Notes under the pieces: generated by a model
Database searches by the model: none
What the model saw: the letters and a program-made list of their open reading frames with translations, nothing else
What the model was told of the DNA's origin: nothing
Origin: Turbatrix aceti
Lineage: Eukaryota > Nematoda > Chromadorea > Rhabditida > Panagrolaimidae
DNA: 64,000 nt
Direction: 5' to 3'
NCBI GenBank assembly: GCA_963969345.1
Contig: OZ017768.1
Span: 2,024,573 to 2,088,572 of the forward strand
Shown here: positions 10,122 through 21,354 of the stretch, piece by piece
How the letters are laid out: each line of letters begins with the position of its first letter
Position numbering within the stretch: the first letter of the stretch is position 1
Translations under genes and position numbers: made by a program

Positions 10122-10961
10122 TAAGGTGGGTTTTCACATGATTTTTTTATATTTTATATAAACATTTAATTTTTGAGTTTGAAAAGAAATGTAACTTTTT
10201 TTTACTTTTTTAATTGTTTTTGGCTCCCGAAAACGGACAAATTGCTTTATCCGACAAAAACAGAAATTTCAATCAAAGGTAATAAAATTGGTAGAAAACA
10301 TGAATTATTACTTTTAGCAAAAAAGTAATAAAATAGCGAAAAAAAGTGTTACTTCACTTCGGACTGCAAAATCAAAAGTAACATTTTACCAACAAAATGC
10401 GAATGTTACTCCGATAAAAAGTAACGTTTTTGCGCTTTACTTACAATATATTTTTTTGAGTTACTTTTGACACAATTTTTTTGATTTCAAGAAGAAAAAT
10501 TGTTTTTTTTCTGTTTTGGGCCAAAAAATGTGTTTACGACAAAAAAATGTAGTTTTTTTTGTTTTTTTAGTGGTTTAGATTTTTTTTCAGATTTTTCAAA
10601 AATAATATTTGATAAAAAATGTTCCTCTTTTCAGCCCACAACGAACGATCAAACCCTCAGATGCCAGTACTGCGACAGTTTGGTACTCTCGAAGGGACTC
10701 GGCGCCATGGTGTATGATCGCTCCATCGACATTCCCCTAATGGTCCAGAAACGAGCCGCAACATCGACCGAAAAACAGTTACTAACTCTTTTCTGCGGCG
10801 TCAAACAAGTCCACGAATTTGACAACGTCGGCGTGACCCGTAGTCACGAAGGACGGGTGTATCTGACGTGTGCTGACTGCGAGATGGGACCCATCGGACT
10901 CCACGATCCGGATTCTAACAAATTTTTGGTCGCTTTGGACCGCGTCAAGCTTGTTTCTTGA
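10111..10961 (+). CDS. MSS4/RABIF-type Rab chaperone (GEF-like)
   Basis: Exons 10111-10125 (MASDK) and 10635-10961 give 113 residues, close to the family's 115-125. Zinc ligands are Cys15/Cys18 (CQYC) and Cys84/Cys87 (CADC), and the signature NVGVT...CADCEMGPIGLHD...FLVALDRV is the hallmark of MSS4, a zinc-bound chaperone that binds nucleotide-free exocytic Rabs. No ATG in frame exists in the second exon before CQYC, so an upstream start is required; the ATG at 10111 fits phase and gives a GTGGGT donor. That ATG lies inside the last codons of the MED9-like CDS (overlap 10111-10121). The 509-bp intron carries a dispersed GTAAC-type repeat. Alternative: a different first exon in the intron that I did not recognise. 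Confidence 0.8.
10275..10445 (+). repeat. Dispersed AAAGTAAC repeat, copy in MSS4 intron
   Basis: Alternating blocks AAAAGTAAC / GTTACTT with spacers such as CACTTCGGACTGCAAAATC. The same order of blocks occurs at 11835-12080, and parts at 8650-8890 and 15455-15530. Not tandem; it looks like a dispersed AT-rich element. Confidence 0.5.
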
Positions 10962-11172
10962 AAAAAGTTATTTATTTACGATTTTTAACTGCTGAATTTT
11001 TTTTTGTTTTTTAAGTATAAATAATGCGATTTTGAATTTTATTGAAGTGTTGAAATGGTTTTTTGACCATTTTTGGATACTTGAAAATTTTTTTTGTGCG
11101 AGAAAAAATTATTAGGATTTTTTTGAGCGAGAAAGAATTTTTTGGATTTTTTTTGGGTTGCAGAACTTGGAC

Positions 11173-12584
11173 ATGTCTGGACCGGCCGTTGAACAAGCGC
11201 AACAGGCGTACCTTGAAAAGGCGAAAGCCATTCAGGCACTTGAAAGCGGTGAGTATTATTTTTATAAAAAAATTTGATTTTTTTTTACAAAAAAATAATT
11301 TTTTGAAATTTTTTTCGAGCAAAGTTTGTTCAATTTTTTTATTTTGTCAATTTTTTTTGCCTGTTTTAGAACGAAAAAGCACAATTCTGAAACGCCAACA
11401 ACTCGAGGCTCAGCTAACAGAGAATACACTTGTCAAGAAGGAACTTGACCTCCTCGAAGCCGATGCGGTCGTTTACAAGCTAATTGGACCCGCACTCGTC
11501 AAGCAAGACCTCGAAGAATCCAAATCCACTGTTTCCAAACGCCTGGAATACATTACCGGAGAAATGTTAGTTCTTTTATCATTTTTATAGCCGTTTAAAA
11601 TTTTTATCACGTATCAGGAAGCAGAAAATAGCGTGCAAGTATGCATGCTGGCGCCCACGCGATAATTGAATAACATTATTTTTGGAGTAGAAATTTTTTT
11701 CAACTTGAATTTTTTGTTTGGTTTTTGAATAGCTAATGCTAACAAAGTAAAATAATAAACGTAGGAAGACAGGAAAAACTGTTTCTATGTAAAAAAAAAG
11801 CAATTTGTTCATCAAAAGGAACGAAAGCGAAATTTTTCTCCGAAGTAATAAAATATTGAAAAAAAGTATTACTTTAGTTTGGCCTGCAAAACTAAAAGTA
11901 ACATTTTTGCGACAAAAAGTGATTGTTACTTCACCCAAAAGTAATATTTACGATAGCGTAAAAAGTGTTACTTCATTTTGGACTGTCAAACAGAAGTAAC
12001 AGTTGAGCAACAAAAATTTAATGTTATTTCTTGCTAAAGTAATATGTATATTTTAGCCCAGATTAACAATCGTGTTTTTCACAAAAGTAATGTTGCGTTT
12101 GTTCAATTTGGTACAATTTCAAAAAAAAAGATACAAAAATAAAAAAAAATTTTGCATTTACAGTAATTTTTTTTTCATTAACTAAGCAGCTTTTTGCTTA
12201 CATTAGTGTTTTGACAGACATGTTTTTTGTTTTCCAACTGGGTGCATTTTTTTCACGAAATTTTAATCTTTCTCCGTTCGTGTTACAGTCCAGACAATCC
12301 TACAAAATATATCATAAACCATGTCTTATACTCTACTTTCTTGAAAAATCTCGGTTTTTGTCATGGTTTATCAAATATTTACTGTATAATCCGTGTTGAA
12401 AACAAAAACTTCTGTTTTTATTTAAGAAACAGCTTCTTATGTGTATTTTTTCTTCAGCGATCGAAGTACCGCTCAGCTCAAAGACTCGGACAAAAAATTG
12501 GAAGAAGCAAAGACTGCCGTGGAAAAGGCAATGAGCGTGCTGGCGCAAAAGTACCAAAAAGGCAAGCCACCCCAGGGTCAGTAA
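11173..12584 (+). CDS. pfd-6: Prefoldin subunit 6
   Basis: Exons 11173-11248, 11370-11565 and 12458-12584 (phases 1 and 2) give 132 residues. The core LEAQLTENTLVKKELDLLE, VYKLIGPALVKQ and TVSKRLEYITGEI is nearly identical to eukaryotic PFDN6, a beta-type prefoldin subunit with two coiled-coil helices around a beta hairpin; the hexamer delivers nascent actin and tubulin to CCT. An acceptor TTGGGTTGCAG ends at 11163, about 200 bp after the MSS4 stop, compatible with spliced-leader processing of a downstream cistron in an operon. Intron 2 is long (892 bp) because of a repeat insertion at 11830-12430. Confidence 0.9.
11830..12430 (+). repeat. Dispersed repeat in pfd-6 intron 2
   Basis: Contains GTAAC blocks (11835-12080) followed by a second module at about 12285-12420 with CATGTCTTATACTCTACTTTCTT. 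Both modules recur at 15300-15530 (CATGTCTTATTGTCTACTTTCT, then GTAAC blocks). The pair of shared modules argues for a dispersed element of several hundred bp, ends not defined. Confidence 0.55.
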
Positions 12585-13387
12585 AAGAAACAAAGATGGA
12601 TGCCGGGAAGAAAACTGACGACCGTTTGTTTCGTTCGTTGCCAACAAGCCTGGTACGGCTGAAATCCTGATCATCATCTTCAACTGCATTCTTGCGTTGT
12701 TGTTTTTTTTTGATTTTTTTGCTGCTGTTTTTCTGTTTTTTTTCTGTTTGCCTTTCAGATTGTACCCGGCCACCACCCTCAAGCTGTTTTATTTTTTGTT
12801 TTTTTATTGGGAGTTAAATGAAAGTTGTTTTCTTGTAATTGGGACGAAGAATGGAAAGTTGAGATCCTATCAGTTGGATATTTAATTTTAGGGGATGTTT
12901 TTTGAACGTTCTGTGGTCGATAATGTTTTTTTTTAGTTTTCGGATTAAAAAAAATTGCGCTAACATCGAAAAAAAAATGTAAAAAATTGCAAAAAACGGT
13001 TTTCAAAAATGTTCACTTCAAAGTTTTATTTTTAGATTTTTTTTATTTTGTAAAAATGTTTATTTCGAAATTAACATTTTTACTAATTATTTTTTAAATT
13101 TGGTTTTTTTTTCAAAATTGGGTATTTGGAAAGTTTTTTTTTTAAATTGTATAAATATTTAGTTTATGTAAAAAAATTACGGTCGCAGTAAAAAAGTTTC
13201 TTATCGATTTTTTATTATGTAAAAAAAAAATTATGTAAAAAAAATTACGGTCGCTATAAAAAGTTTCTTATCGATTTTTTTGACTCATAACAGAATACTG
13301 AAAAACATTCATGTAATGAGTGCACATTTTTTATAAGAACAAAGACTGAAAAAATATAATATGAATTTCAAGAAATCCACCTTTTTA
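12585..13387. other. 3' UTR of pfd-6 and AT-rich intergenic sequence
   Basis: 12585-12790 is moderately GC-rich and has an open hydrophobic frame (…NKPGTAEILIIIFNCILA… from about 12630) that could be a small membrane protein exon, but no matching partner exon was found. 12900-13360 is homopolymer-rich with no coding signal. Confidence 0.4.
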
Positions 13388-13586
13388 TTACCACGCACCA
13401 TACAAAACGTCGTCGTAAATTGTCTGAACCGACTCGTAGGTAATCTTTCCATGAACCACCTAGTCTGCTGCTTCTTCGCACTCACTCATTTTCCGTTAGT
13501 CACTTACATCAGCTCCGTCTGCCCGGATGAGTGCTCACTGTTCTGTTCGGTTGACCGCTTTTCAAAAAACCCTCTAACCCTGACAT
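13388..13586 (-). CDS. Candidate tiny two-exon gene (39 aa)
   Basis: Complement join of 13586-13539 and 13459-13388, phase 0, with GTGAGC donor and CTAG acceptor, gives MSGLEGFLKSGQPNRT then VVHGKITYESVQTIYDDVLY to a TAA followed at once by AATAAA. Exon-like base composition and a poly(A) signal support it, but the acceptor lacks a good pyrimidine tract and the product is not recognised. Confidence 0.35.
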
Positions 13587-13808
13587 CTTGTTTCTTGATA
13601 TTTAGCCTTTTTCTCGTTTTTTAATTTAAATATATTTTTTCTACATCTGTCACATCCCTTCTTCCTCATCCAAGTGTGCGTATGTGTTTCAAATAGAGTT
13701 TCTAATCTTTAATTTAAGCCAAGAACCAAAAATAAAAAAGAAAACAATTTGTACAGGAATACCGTATAACAAACGACGCTGACGTCAGGTTACGTTCGCG
13801 AACTTTTT

Positions 13809-14280
13809 TTAGGAAGTAGCAATTTTGTTGCCAGCCAGCGGTGGCGAGGGTGTCGAGCCGGTCATGCCACCGTGCCCGGATGCCATGTGAGCCAGCATTT
13901 TTTTAGCATTGTGAAAACCCTGAAAAAAAATATGCGTCAACAAAAATTTTTTTTGGGGTAAAAGAAAAAGTACTTACTTTGTAGTCAACTCGATTCCTGA
14001 CAGGAATATTGATGGCCTTTTCAAAGTATTCGAGGGCTTCTTCGTGTCTGCCAGCCCTACGCAGGCAGTCACCGATGTAGAAGAGATTGGCGGACGAAAT
14101 TCCGGCTTTGATGTGTTCGCTTCTCAGAAAATACTTGAGAGCATCGTTAAAGGATCGAATTGAGTAAAACTGGAGGCCAATAGAGTGCCAGATAAATGGA
14201 TCGTTGGGGTTGCAGTCGGCGACCTTGAGCAGGTGCTTGAGCGCTTCTTCGGTCGATTTTGTGCCGTAGACGCGAGCCAT
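13809..14280 (-). CDS. Short TPR protein of the RMD/RMDN type
   Basis: Complement join of 14280-13978 and 13919-13809 (phase 0, GTAAGT donor) gives 137 residues. It has TPR-like helices: STEEALKHLLKVADCNPNDP, FIWHSIGLQFYSIRSFNDAL, NLFYIGDCLRRAGRHEEALE and YFEKAINIPVRN. The pattern (a bundle of helices with 'EAL.YF..A...P') corresponds to the C-terminal half of RMD-1/RMDN, regulators of microtubule dynamics; typical members are about 220 residues, so either an N-terminal exon is missed or this is a shortened member. The Gly/Ser/Pro tail is unstructured. The ATG is preceded by a T-run but no clear AG, so the start is chosen by frame. Confidence 0.6.
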
Positions 14281-17200
14281 TTTTGTTGAACAGAAAAAAA
14301 AATTCTTCTTGGGTTCTTTTCGTGGATGAACAAGGAAAATGAGAATTGACTTGATGGGTTCGCGAGAGGCCTCTTTATATGTAGGGTCATCTGCCTGCTT
14401 GGGGGAGGAGCAAGGGTGTGCGGTGTGCTTCAGGGCACACGCACACATCCCTCCTAATCTCGCGATGACGCTCGAAGGTGACAGATGATATACGGGATGG
14501 ATAGGACATTTGTGGCGTCAGAGGCGTGAAAAAAAAGACAAGTTAATGCTCTTGTTTGTGGTTTTTGTACACAAATAAACGTATACATAAAAAAAAGAGA
14601 TGAACTCTTGTTTATCATTTGTTGCCTCGGATTATATTTATCATGACTGCGTGTGCATATTTTATGCGGGTTGTGACGGCATACTAGGTCACTTATATTA
14701 GTTGTCTTGCTTATCCGTGTTGACGAAAGTTTACACCACTTCAAACCTACGTAGTCAAAGATTATTTGACCCGAAAAAAAGTAAATATTGTTGTCATCAA
14801 CATACGTGTTCTTTTGACAATGGCATTGACTTTTAGTTTTTTTTATAACATTATTTCCATACAGTATTATTTATCCAACGAAATGTGCAATCACCCGAGA
14901 AACTTCGCCCCCCTGGTAAATAGAAGCGTTAAAGTTTTACTCTTCTCAAAGTTACAAGCAGAACAGAAATGTACTTGTAACTCACAAATAAATAATTTAC
15001 GACAGCAATTCAAAATTGTAGTTATCAGACAAAAAATGATCTTGATCATACCATATAAATAGCTTTTGCAAGAATAAAGCAACTAAACAAGCTCTTTACT
15101 GGAATTTTACTGCTACAAAAAATAATATGTAAAAACAAGGCCAAAATAAATGTCATCTATCACGTCAGATTTCTAAAAGTGCACAGAAAAAGTTTTAACT
15201 TTTATTTAAAATTAAAAATTACTATTTATTTAAAATTGGCCTATGCATATAAATTTAACATATAAGGTTGGATCGTTAGGGTTGCATATAAAGTTTCCCG
15301 TTGCACTCCAGCCAATCTTACCAATTTTTTTGGTAAATCATGTCTTATTGTCTACTTTCTGTAACAATCTTGTGTTTTTATTACTTTTTATTATTTTATC
15401 AATCATTTACTGTATTATTCATGCAGACAACAAAATATTTATAATACCCTACAAAAAAACGTTATTTCATTTCGGATCATCAAACGAAGGTAACAAAATG
15501 AAAACAAAACTTTAATGTTACTTTTTTAAAATAGAAAAATTTTATATTAGCATTACACCGACATCTCAGTTTACATTTGCATTTACATTTATTACTTATA
15601 CTGTTTTACTGCAAACACGTCCAAAAAAGTTCATATTCGTTCCGATTTCCCAAAAAAAGTAGAATAGTCACGTTCAAACAAAAAACAAGACAGTATGCTC
15701 ATCTCTGGTCAAGAGCGACCTCTACGTTTCCATTGCCGGTGCATGCCAATACATAAATCGGATTTTTTTCTTCCTTTGCAAAGGTTGACTCACATTTTAT
15801 AGTCAGAGTCATGAAGAGTTCACAAATCAAATCTGCTTGATGTTTCCCTGAAAAAAAAGTGTGTTAACGGCAACTAGCTACACACACACCCGATAGTAAG
15901 ATGATTACAACATACACATTTTCTTTGTTATGTTACATATGCAGAACAGAGCCAATAAAAGAAAAATTCTTGCAAAGTCGGCTAATCCGGGGATTTAGTA
16001 TGGTTTACTCATGTGTCCGCGGCACCTGTTGATTGTGGTTGTGGTATGTGTATGCGAAGAACAAAAACACAGAAAAAGAAACTTTTTTTATCGTAGTCTT
16101 TAACAAAAAAGTCAAGTCATGTGATAAATGGATGCGGATTTCTGATGACAGGTCACTCATCACTCATGCGGTTTTTTATACATACACATACGGTATATCC
16201 TGCGGATTATACATAAATATGCATATAGATAGTGAATAATAATACAAATACATAATATTCAAAATTCTGTGGTTTACTGATATTCTATGGTGCCAGTGAG
16301 AAATAAAAATTCCAAATCCTTTGTTAATCTTCACTAAAAGTAGTATTATACGTGTATTTCTTCTGTTTTACTATGCCTTCTGGTCGCAGCTAACATTCAT
16401 AAATGAAAGCGAACGTGTGACTCACGGGGGTAGAAAGATTGTGAAAGATTATTTCTTGTCCAAAAATCCTCAAAACCCTTCAAAAAGAGGGGGAAGTAAG
16501 GGATTTCCAAGAGATCATAAAATTATTGGGGGGGACTAATTCGTCTCACATTTACTACTCACTTGCTGTCTGTTCTTTTTGTTAATCTAAAATCTCTTAA
16601 ATTAAATAAATTACACACAATTGTTTGAATTGCTTTTTTTACTCATGTCTGGGGAATTGTCGTTCAAACAAATAATTTGATTTTGAAACAAAAATAGAAA
16701 AAGAGCTCCAAAATAAACATTTGATTTTTAGATATTTGAAAATGTTAGTTTTTGTGCAGTTGACGGACTAAATAAGGAAGGAGCCTGTGTGCCAAGAAGT
16801 GATCTCTGCTCAAACAAACAATTTTTCAAATGACATAATAAGGAAATTTCAAGATTCAATGCTATAAGCAGCTTGAAAACAGGAAGAGATTTCAACGGTT
16901 TTTATTTTCCCGAACACCAACGGTTTAAAAAAAATCAAATGAAATTTATTTATTTTCTGCAAATTTTTTTATTGCAAAACGGTACTGCAAGATTTGCAAA
17001 CGAATATTTTTTTGCGTCGCAAGAAATTAATAAATTATTAATTTGGGTTTTTTAGGACAAAAACCAATATCAAAATGATGAAATTTTAGTATAGTATTTC
17101 GATGCGTTCTGTGAAACAATTATAAAACATATTTATTAATCAACAAAGTTTTTTGATCGACTTTGGAACAGTTGACCAAATTTTTTTTATTGGATGTGAA

Positions 17201-18553
17201 AATACTTAATTGAACGGATAATTAATCAAAATTGTACCAAATTGAGTATCCAAATTTTTAGTTAGTTCCGGTTTAGCGCTGAACGTTTAGATACTCTAAA
17301 CAATAAATATTTTCCGTTCGAGACTGACGTCAAAGAATTTTCACCAAGAAATAATTACATGTTTCTGTTTATTAATTTTTTTATCTGTCGTAAAAACTGG
17401 TAAAAATTAATTATTCAACAAAATTTAATTAATTTTGCATACTGTTTTTTTTCAGCTTTTTCAATTTTTCGTTACAGTGCACCCCAATAAACAGAACATT
17501 GTTTTTTGTTTGTGTTTTTTTCACGTGAACAGCGTTGAAAAAACAACACCGGGAAGAACTGGTCTCCAGGGAACCCATTTTTCTCTTTTCTAGGAAAATT
17601 ACTGCTCTTTGACCGAACAAAATACAGTATGTACTTATTTTTTTCAAATTGAAAATGTTGCATTGCTTCTTTCTTCACGCTATTTTGTCTTCGTTTTTGT
17701 TTTGTATGTCAATGCTTTATGTAAAAAAGCATTGGCCAAGGACTAGATTGATACAACAGTTACGCATCGGAAGATGGAGGCGGTGTGGATAAATTGAAAA
17801 CATGACTAAGTAAGCTCATATTAACTGACAAGAACAAGTGATTAATAAATGCATGCTACACGTTTTGAGCTTTTTTTAATCAATTAACCGGATGCTTTTG
17901 ACATTCGAAAAATCAGGAAATCTGGTTAATCGCCTGCTATGGAAGAAATAGAAAAAAATAGGCAAAAACACTTTTTTGAATGATTGTAAAAAAAATTAGT
18001 TGTATCGTTTTTTAGTCTTCAAAATTTTTGTTCGTTGCAATGTTTATTCTTTATTTTTTTCAAGAGATAAATTATTGATCGAAATAAAAGTAACAAAAAA
18101 CTATTAAAAAATACAAAAAAATAAACAGAACCAGTAAAATAAAACAAAATAAAATAAATTGTTTGTTTGTTTAAGTTTTTATACAGAAAAAAAATTTGTT
18201 TATTTTCAGTTGGTTTCCAAAAACTGTCAAAAATTGATTGTGTTCGAACAAAAACCTATCTGTTCGCTCAATCGTTGTCACGGCAGGATCATTTTTTTTC
18301 AGAATTTTTTGCACCTTGCCCGCAGTGTCTGATGTCAGCCAGAAGAAAGAAACCACAAAGGACGGGGGGATTAGTCTTTTTCCGACAGAAAAACGGAGCA
18401 AACCAAGAAAGGGGTTTTGTCTACCTGTCATTTTGTTTTTCGAAAGATGTCAAAAATCAAAGAATAACAAACACACCCGCCAGAAGGAAGAGAGCAATTT
18501 CACACAATTATGTCATTTTTCAAACTTTTTTAAATTGAGACATACAGAAAAGC
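14281..18553. other. 4.3-kb gene-poor stretch
   Basis: AT-rich, homopolymer-rich sequence. 14281-14450 is the promoter side of the TPR gene. A copy of the dispersed two-module repeat is at 15300-15530. I see no ORF with supporting splice signals, no tRNA fold and no clear terminal inverted repeats in the remainder. Confidence 0.5.
15300..15530 (+). repeat. Second copy of the dispersed two-module repeat
   Basis: Matches the pfd-6 intron repeat: CCAGCCAATCTTACC...CATGTCTTATTGTCTACTTTCT...TTTACTGTAT then the GTAAC module CATTTCGGATCATCAAACG...AATGTTAC. Module order differs from the pfd-6 copy, so the element may be circularly offset or rearranged. Confidence 0.5.
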
Positions 18554-18885
18554 ATGTTTGGTCGAGAAGTCTGGATCATGGTTGGCGCCCAGATACTTCC
18601 ACTACTTTATTTTTCGTCTCAACAAGGCCATCATCACTCTCACCATCATCATCACCATCACCACAATCAAGACGATGCTTGGTCCGTTGAACATTTTCTG
18701 GCACAAAATCGTAAGTTTCAACATTTTTTTACAATATCCATATTTTTTTTCCAATTTCAGTCAAAGTCATCTGGCGCGACCAAACACTTCAAAACTTTGT
18801 TTTAACCGTAGTTTTGACACTTTTTGTATCGCTTATTTTATTGGCTCAATTGATGCAGAAAATGCAGTATTTTTTGGTGCACTAA
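18554..18885 (+). CDS. Small His-rich single-pass membrane protein
   Basis: Exons 18554-18710 and 18761-18885 (phase 1, GTAAGT donor, TTTCAG acceptor, 50-bp intron) give 93 residues: a hydrophobic N-terminus (VWIMVGAQILPLLYF), a run of eight His (HHHSHHHHHHHH) and a C-terminal membrane segment (VLTVVLTLFVSLILLA). The His run could bind metal or be a simple repeat (CATCATCAC). Unknown function; the clean splice and continuous hydrophobic segment across the junction support a real gene. Confidence 0.5.
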
Positions 18886-19761
18886 ACAATTTTTGTTCCT
18901 TGTTCGAGTTCATGACGATTACCTATTATGCTATTATGTCATCTTGTTCCTGTATGTCAAAAGAGTCATTCAACTAAATATTTAGTATTAATCATGCTCG
19001 CTTAAATTCCATCCCACCCCAGATTAACTTTTTTTACTTCCATTTTTTGTACAGGTATTGTCGCACAGTACCTTTGTGTTCCAAGTAAAACTGTTAATCC
19101 AAAACAAAAGTCAACCAACGTCAGCAAAAATGGTGTCATTTGAAGTTACGAAAACGATGAAGCAAGTAAAAATAAATGATGTAACAAAATTTTATTCGGA
19201 TTTTCCAAAAATGCCAGTTGGATAATTAGAAACAAAAATAGAATCTGTTTAATTATCCAATTGGCATTAAAATTGTTTCTGCACACGCTAGAAAATTAAT
19301 CTTGTGAAGGATTTATTATAAAATTATACGGTTTGCACATTAAACAGAAAGTCGCCTTCAAGGTCAATAACCCTTAGGGAAAAGTTTTAGATAAAGGTTA
19401 TCAACAGCAACCATGAAAAAAATCTTTTTTATGCTCAAAAACCAACCAAAAATTCTATTTCACGTTTTTTTCGCGTATATATAAAATCACATATGTATTA
19501 CAAAAAAAACTTTGATCTGTAAGCACAAATTGATCATTAAAAGTGTACTTAAAAGTATCTATTTTTATGCCATAAATAGGTAAAAAATAACAAAACACCT
19601 GCCGACCTCTGCAGGTACAGAGGTGCAAAGGCACTTGTCAAGCAGCCGCAGGCGGTCACCGTCAAAAACACAAACATTTGCCATCGGGAGTCTGTAAATA
19701 TATACTACGTATTTTGAAGAATATTATGTAACAACTTCTCACTCAATCGTTTGCTTCTTCG
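18886..19761. other. Intergenic with a small hairpin
   Basis: No gene seen. 19211-19267 is an inverted repeat (ATGCCAGTTGGATAATTA / TAATTATCCAATTGGCAT) with a short loop, which may be a MITE relic. 19560-19761 is the promoter side of the 7TM gene. Confidence 0.4.
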
Positions 19762-21025
19762 ATGGAAAACTCAACTGAAACCCCCAAAGTCCCCGTCTTC
19801 GATAATCAAAATTTTGCTGCTCAATACGATGAAACAGTTACAAATCTCTCCGGTCGCATATACGCTCCAGAGTTGCACGACATGGTTGAACGCAAGATTG
19901 TACTCGTAACCATCTTCATTTATGGTTTGACGGCCCTATTTTCATTCATGATATTTGCAAGCATTTGTAGTGTCATGTGTAGAAATTTTTCAACCAACGA
20001 AACTAAAAAATCGTCGTTTTTTACATTGTTACTGCAGTTGAGTGTCCTAAATATAATTTCAATGCTGACTCAGGGGTTCAAAGTCGTTGCACTGCACTAC
20101 ATAAAAGTTGAATACTATCAAGGAATTCTCAACATAAACGACTTTGTTCACTATTCAAGTCACTTTAGTTTGGTTCTTCTGAGCCTACAACGAGTTCTAT
20201 TTTTTTCAATATCAACGAGATTTTTTAAAAAGTTTTTTTCGCAAACTAAAACATTAATTTACGACTTGATTATTGGGTATGTTGCGTATATTTGTACTTT
20301 TTCAAATCTTCCGATACCGTACAACAAAAACAACCCTGTTACAACACACATTTATTATCTCTTTAGTGTGGTAAAGTATTTTTTAAAACATGCAAAAAAA
20401 TAATATTTATCAAAAATTTTAGTTTCTTACTTCCGTTTCAAAGTATACGTTTCGATTCTGCATTTTATGCTACTTTCTGTTGTTTATAATCCTTCGATTT
20501 GACTTGGCATACCGTATTCGACGTCTCATAGTGCACAGAACGTTCAAAACCGAGCCAAGCTACGTCGGCACACGTGCCGAAAAGTGTGAAAAAATAATAA
20601 TCGGCCAGGGCGTGCTACTCATTGTTTTCTATCTCATTGTACTCCTCAGAGATTATTATGCAGCCGAATATGCTGGCATTCGATTTAAAAATCTCCTTAT
20701 TGGCGTCACTTACAAGGGTATCAGAGCAAGAAATCATATTGAATTTTTTAAAAAGTTGGTTTTTGAGCAGCGCTAAAATTTACAACTAAATATAATATTT
20801 TTTAGCATGTCCAGTGGCTTATTTTTCCTGTATACACCTATAAGCATGTTCGTCTTCTGCCAAGCAATTCGAGAAGAGTTCTTTCGACTTTTTTTGTATT
20901 CCCAGAATTCAAAAACACAGTTTGTTATAAGTGTTCTATCAGAGTGCAAAAATTTGCAAAAAAACACTCGTGCTAGGCTTGCAAAAAAACAAAAAAAAAT
21001 TTTTTGTATATATTTTTTTTTGTAA
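19762..21025 (+). CDS. Nematode serpentine (7TM) receptor
   Basis: Exons 19762-20370, 20423-20754 and 20806-21025 (phases 0 and 2) give 386 residues with seven hydrophobic segments at about residues 46-74, 86-112, 127-150, 165-187, 195-235, 275-297 and 315-340. After TM3 the sequence is SLQRVLFFS, where the DRY motif would sit, and TM7 reads LYTPISMFVF, like the family's (N/T)P-x(2)-Y region. The donor of exon 2 is the GTTGGT at 20755; two nearby GTs leave the wrong frame. The basic tail (ARLAKKQKKIF) ends in a T-rich run. This is a chemoreceptor-class (Sr) protein; subfamily cannot be assigned by eye. Confidence 0.7.
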
Positions 21026-21354
21026 AAATTACAGTACTGTGCTGTCAAAATTACAGTACTGTCCGGTAAAGTATGTATGCGTTGTGCAAAGGTGCCACAA
21101 AAAATACATTTGCTCGCAATGCCATCCACTTCCGTTGAACCGCTTTTGCGCACGATAAAATACTGTGTCTACGTGTTTTTTTCAACGACGATACAAATTT
21201 TGTCCGTGATATACATACGGTATAAATTAGCATTGCGTGGAGTGGCATAGACTTGACTCGCAGCGCATTTGAGATATCTTGTTGGCAGTGTTTACAGCTG
21301 TTCAAACGACGTCGATTACTGCTTTCCTAGTCGTCTGCAGAACGCGTATGCACG

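Noticed and set aside
10500..10634. Extension of the MSS4 exon upstream of the acceptor
   Set aside because: Phe/Lys-rich homopolymer translation; the CTCTTTTCAG acceptor at 10634 marks the exon start.
12597..12790. PMP3/UPF0057-like small membrane protein after pfd-6
   Set aside because: Hydrophobic frame only; the expected PPLAVF-type second half is absent after the nearest acceptor.
13361..13624. Plus-strand 87-codon ORF
   Set aside because: It is the shadow of the better minus-strand spliced candidate; no splice, leader or poly(A) support on the plus strand.
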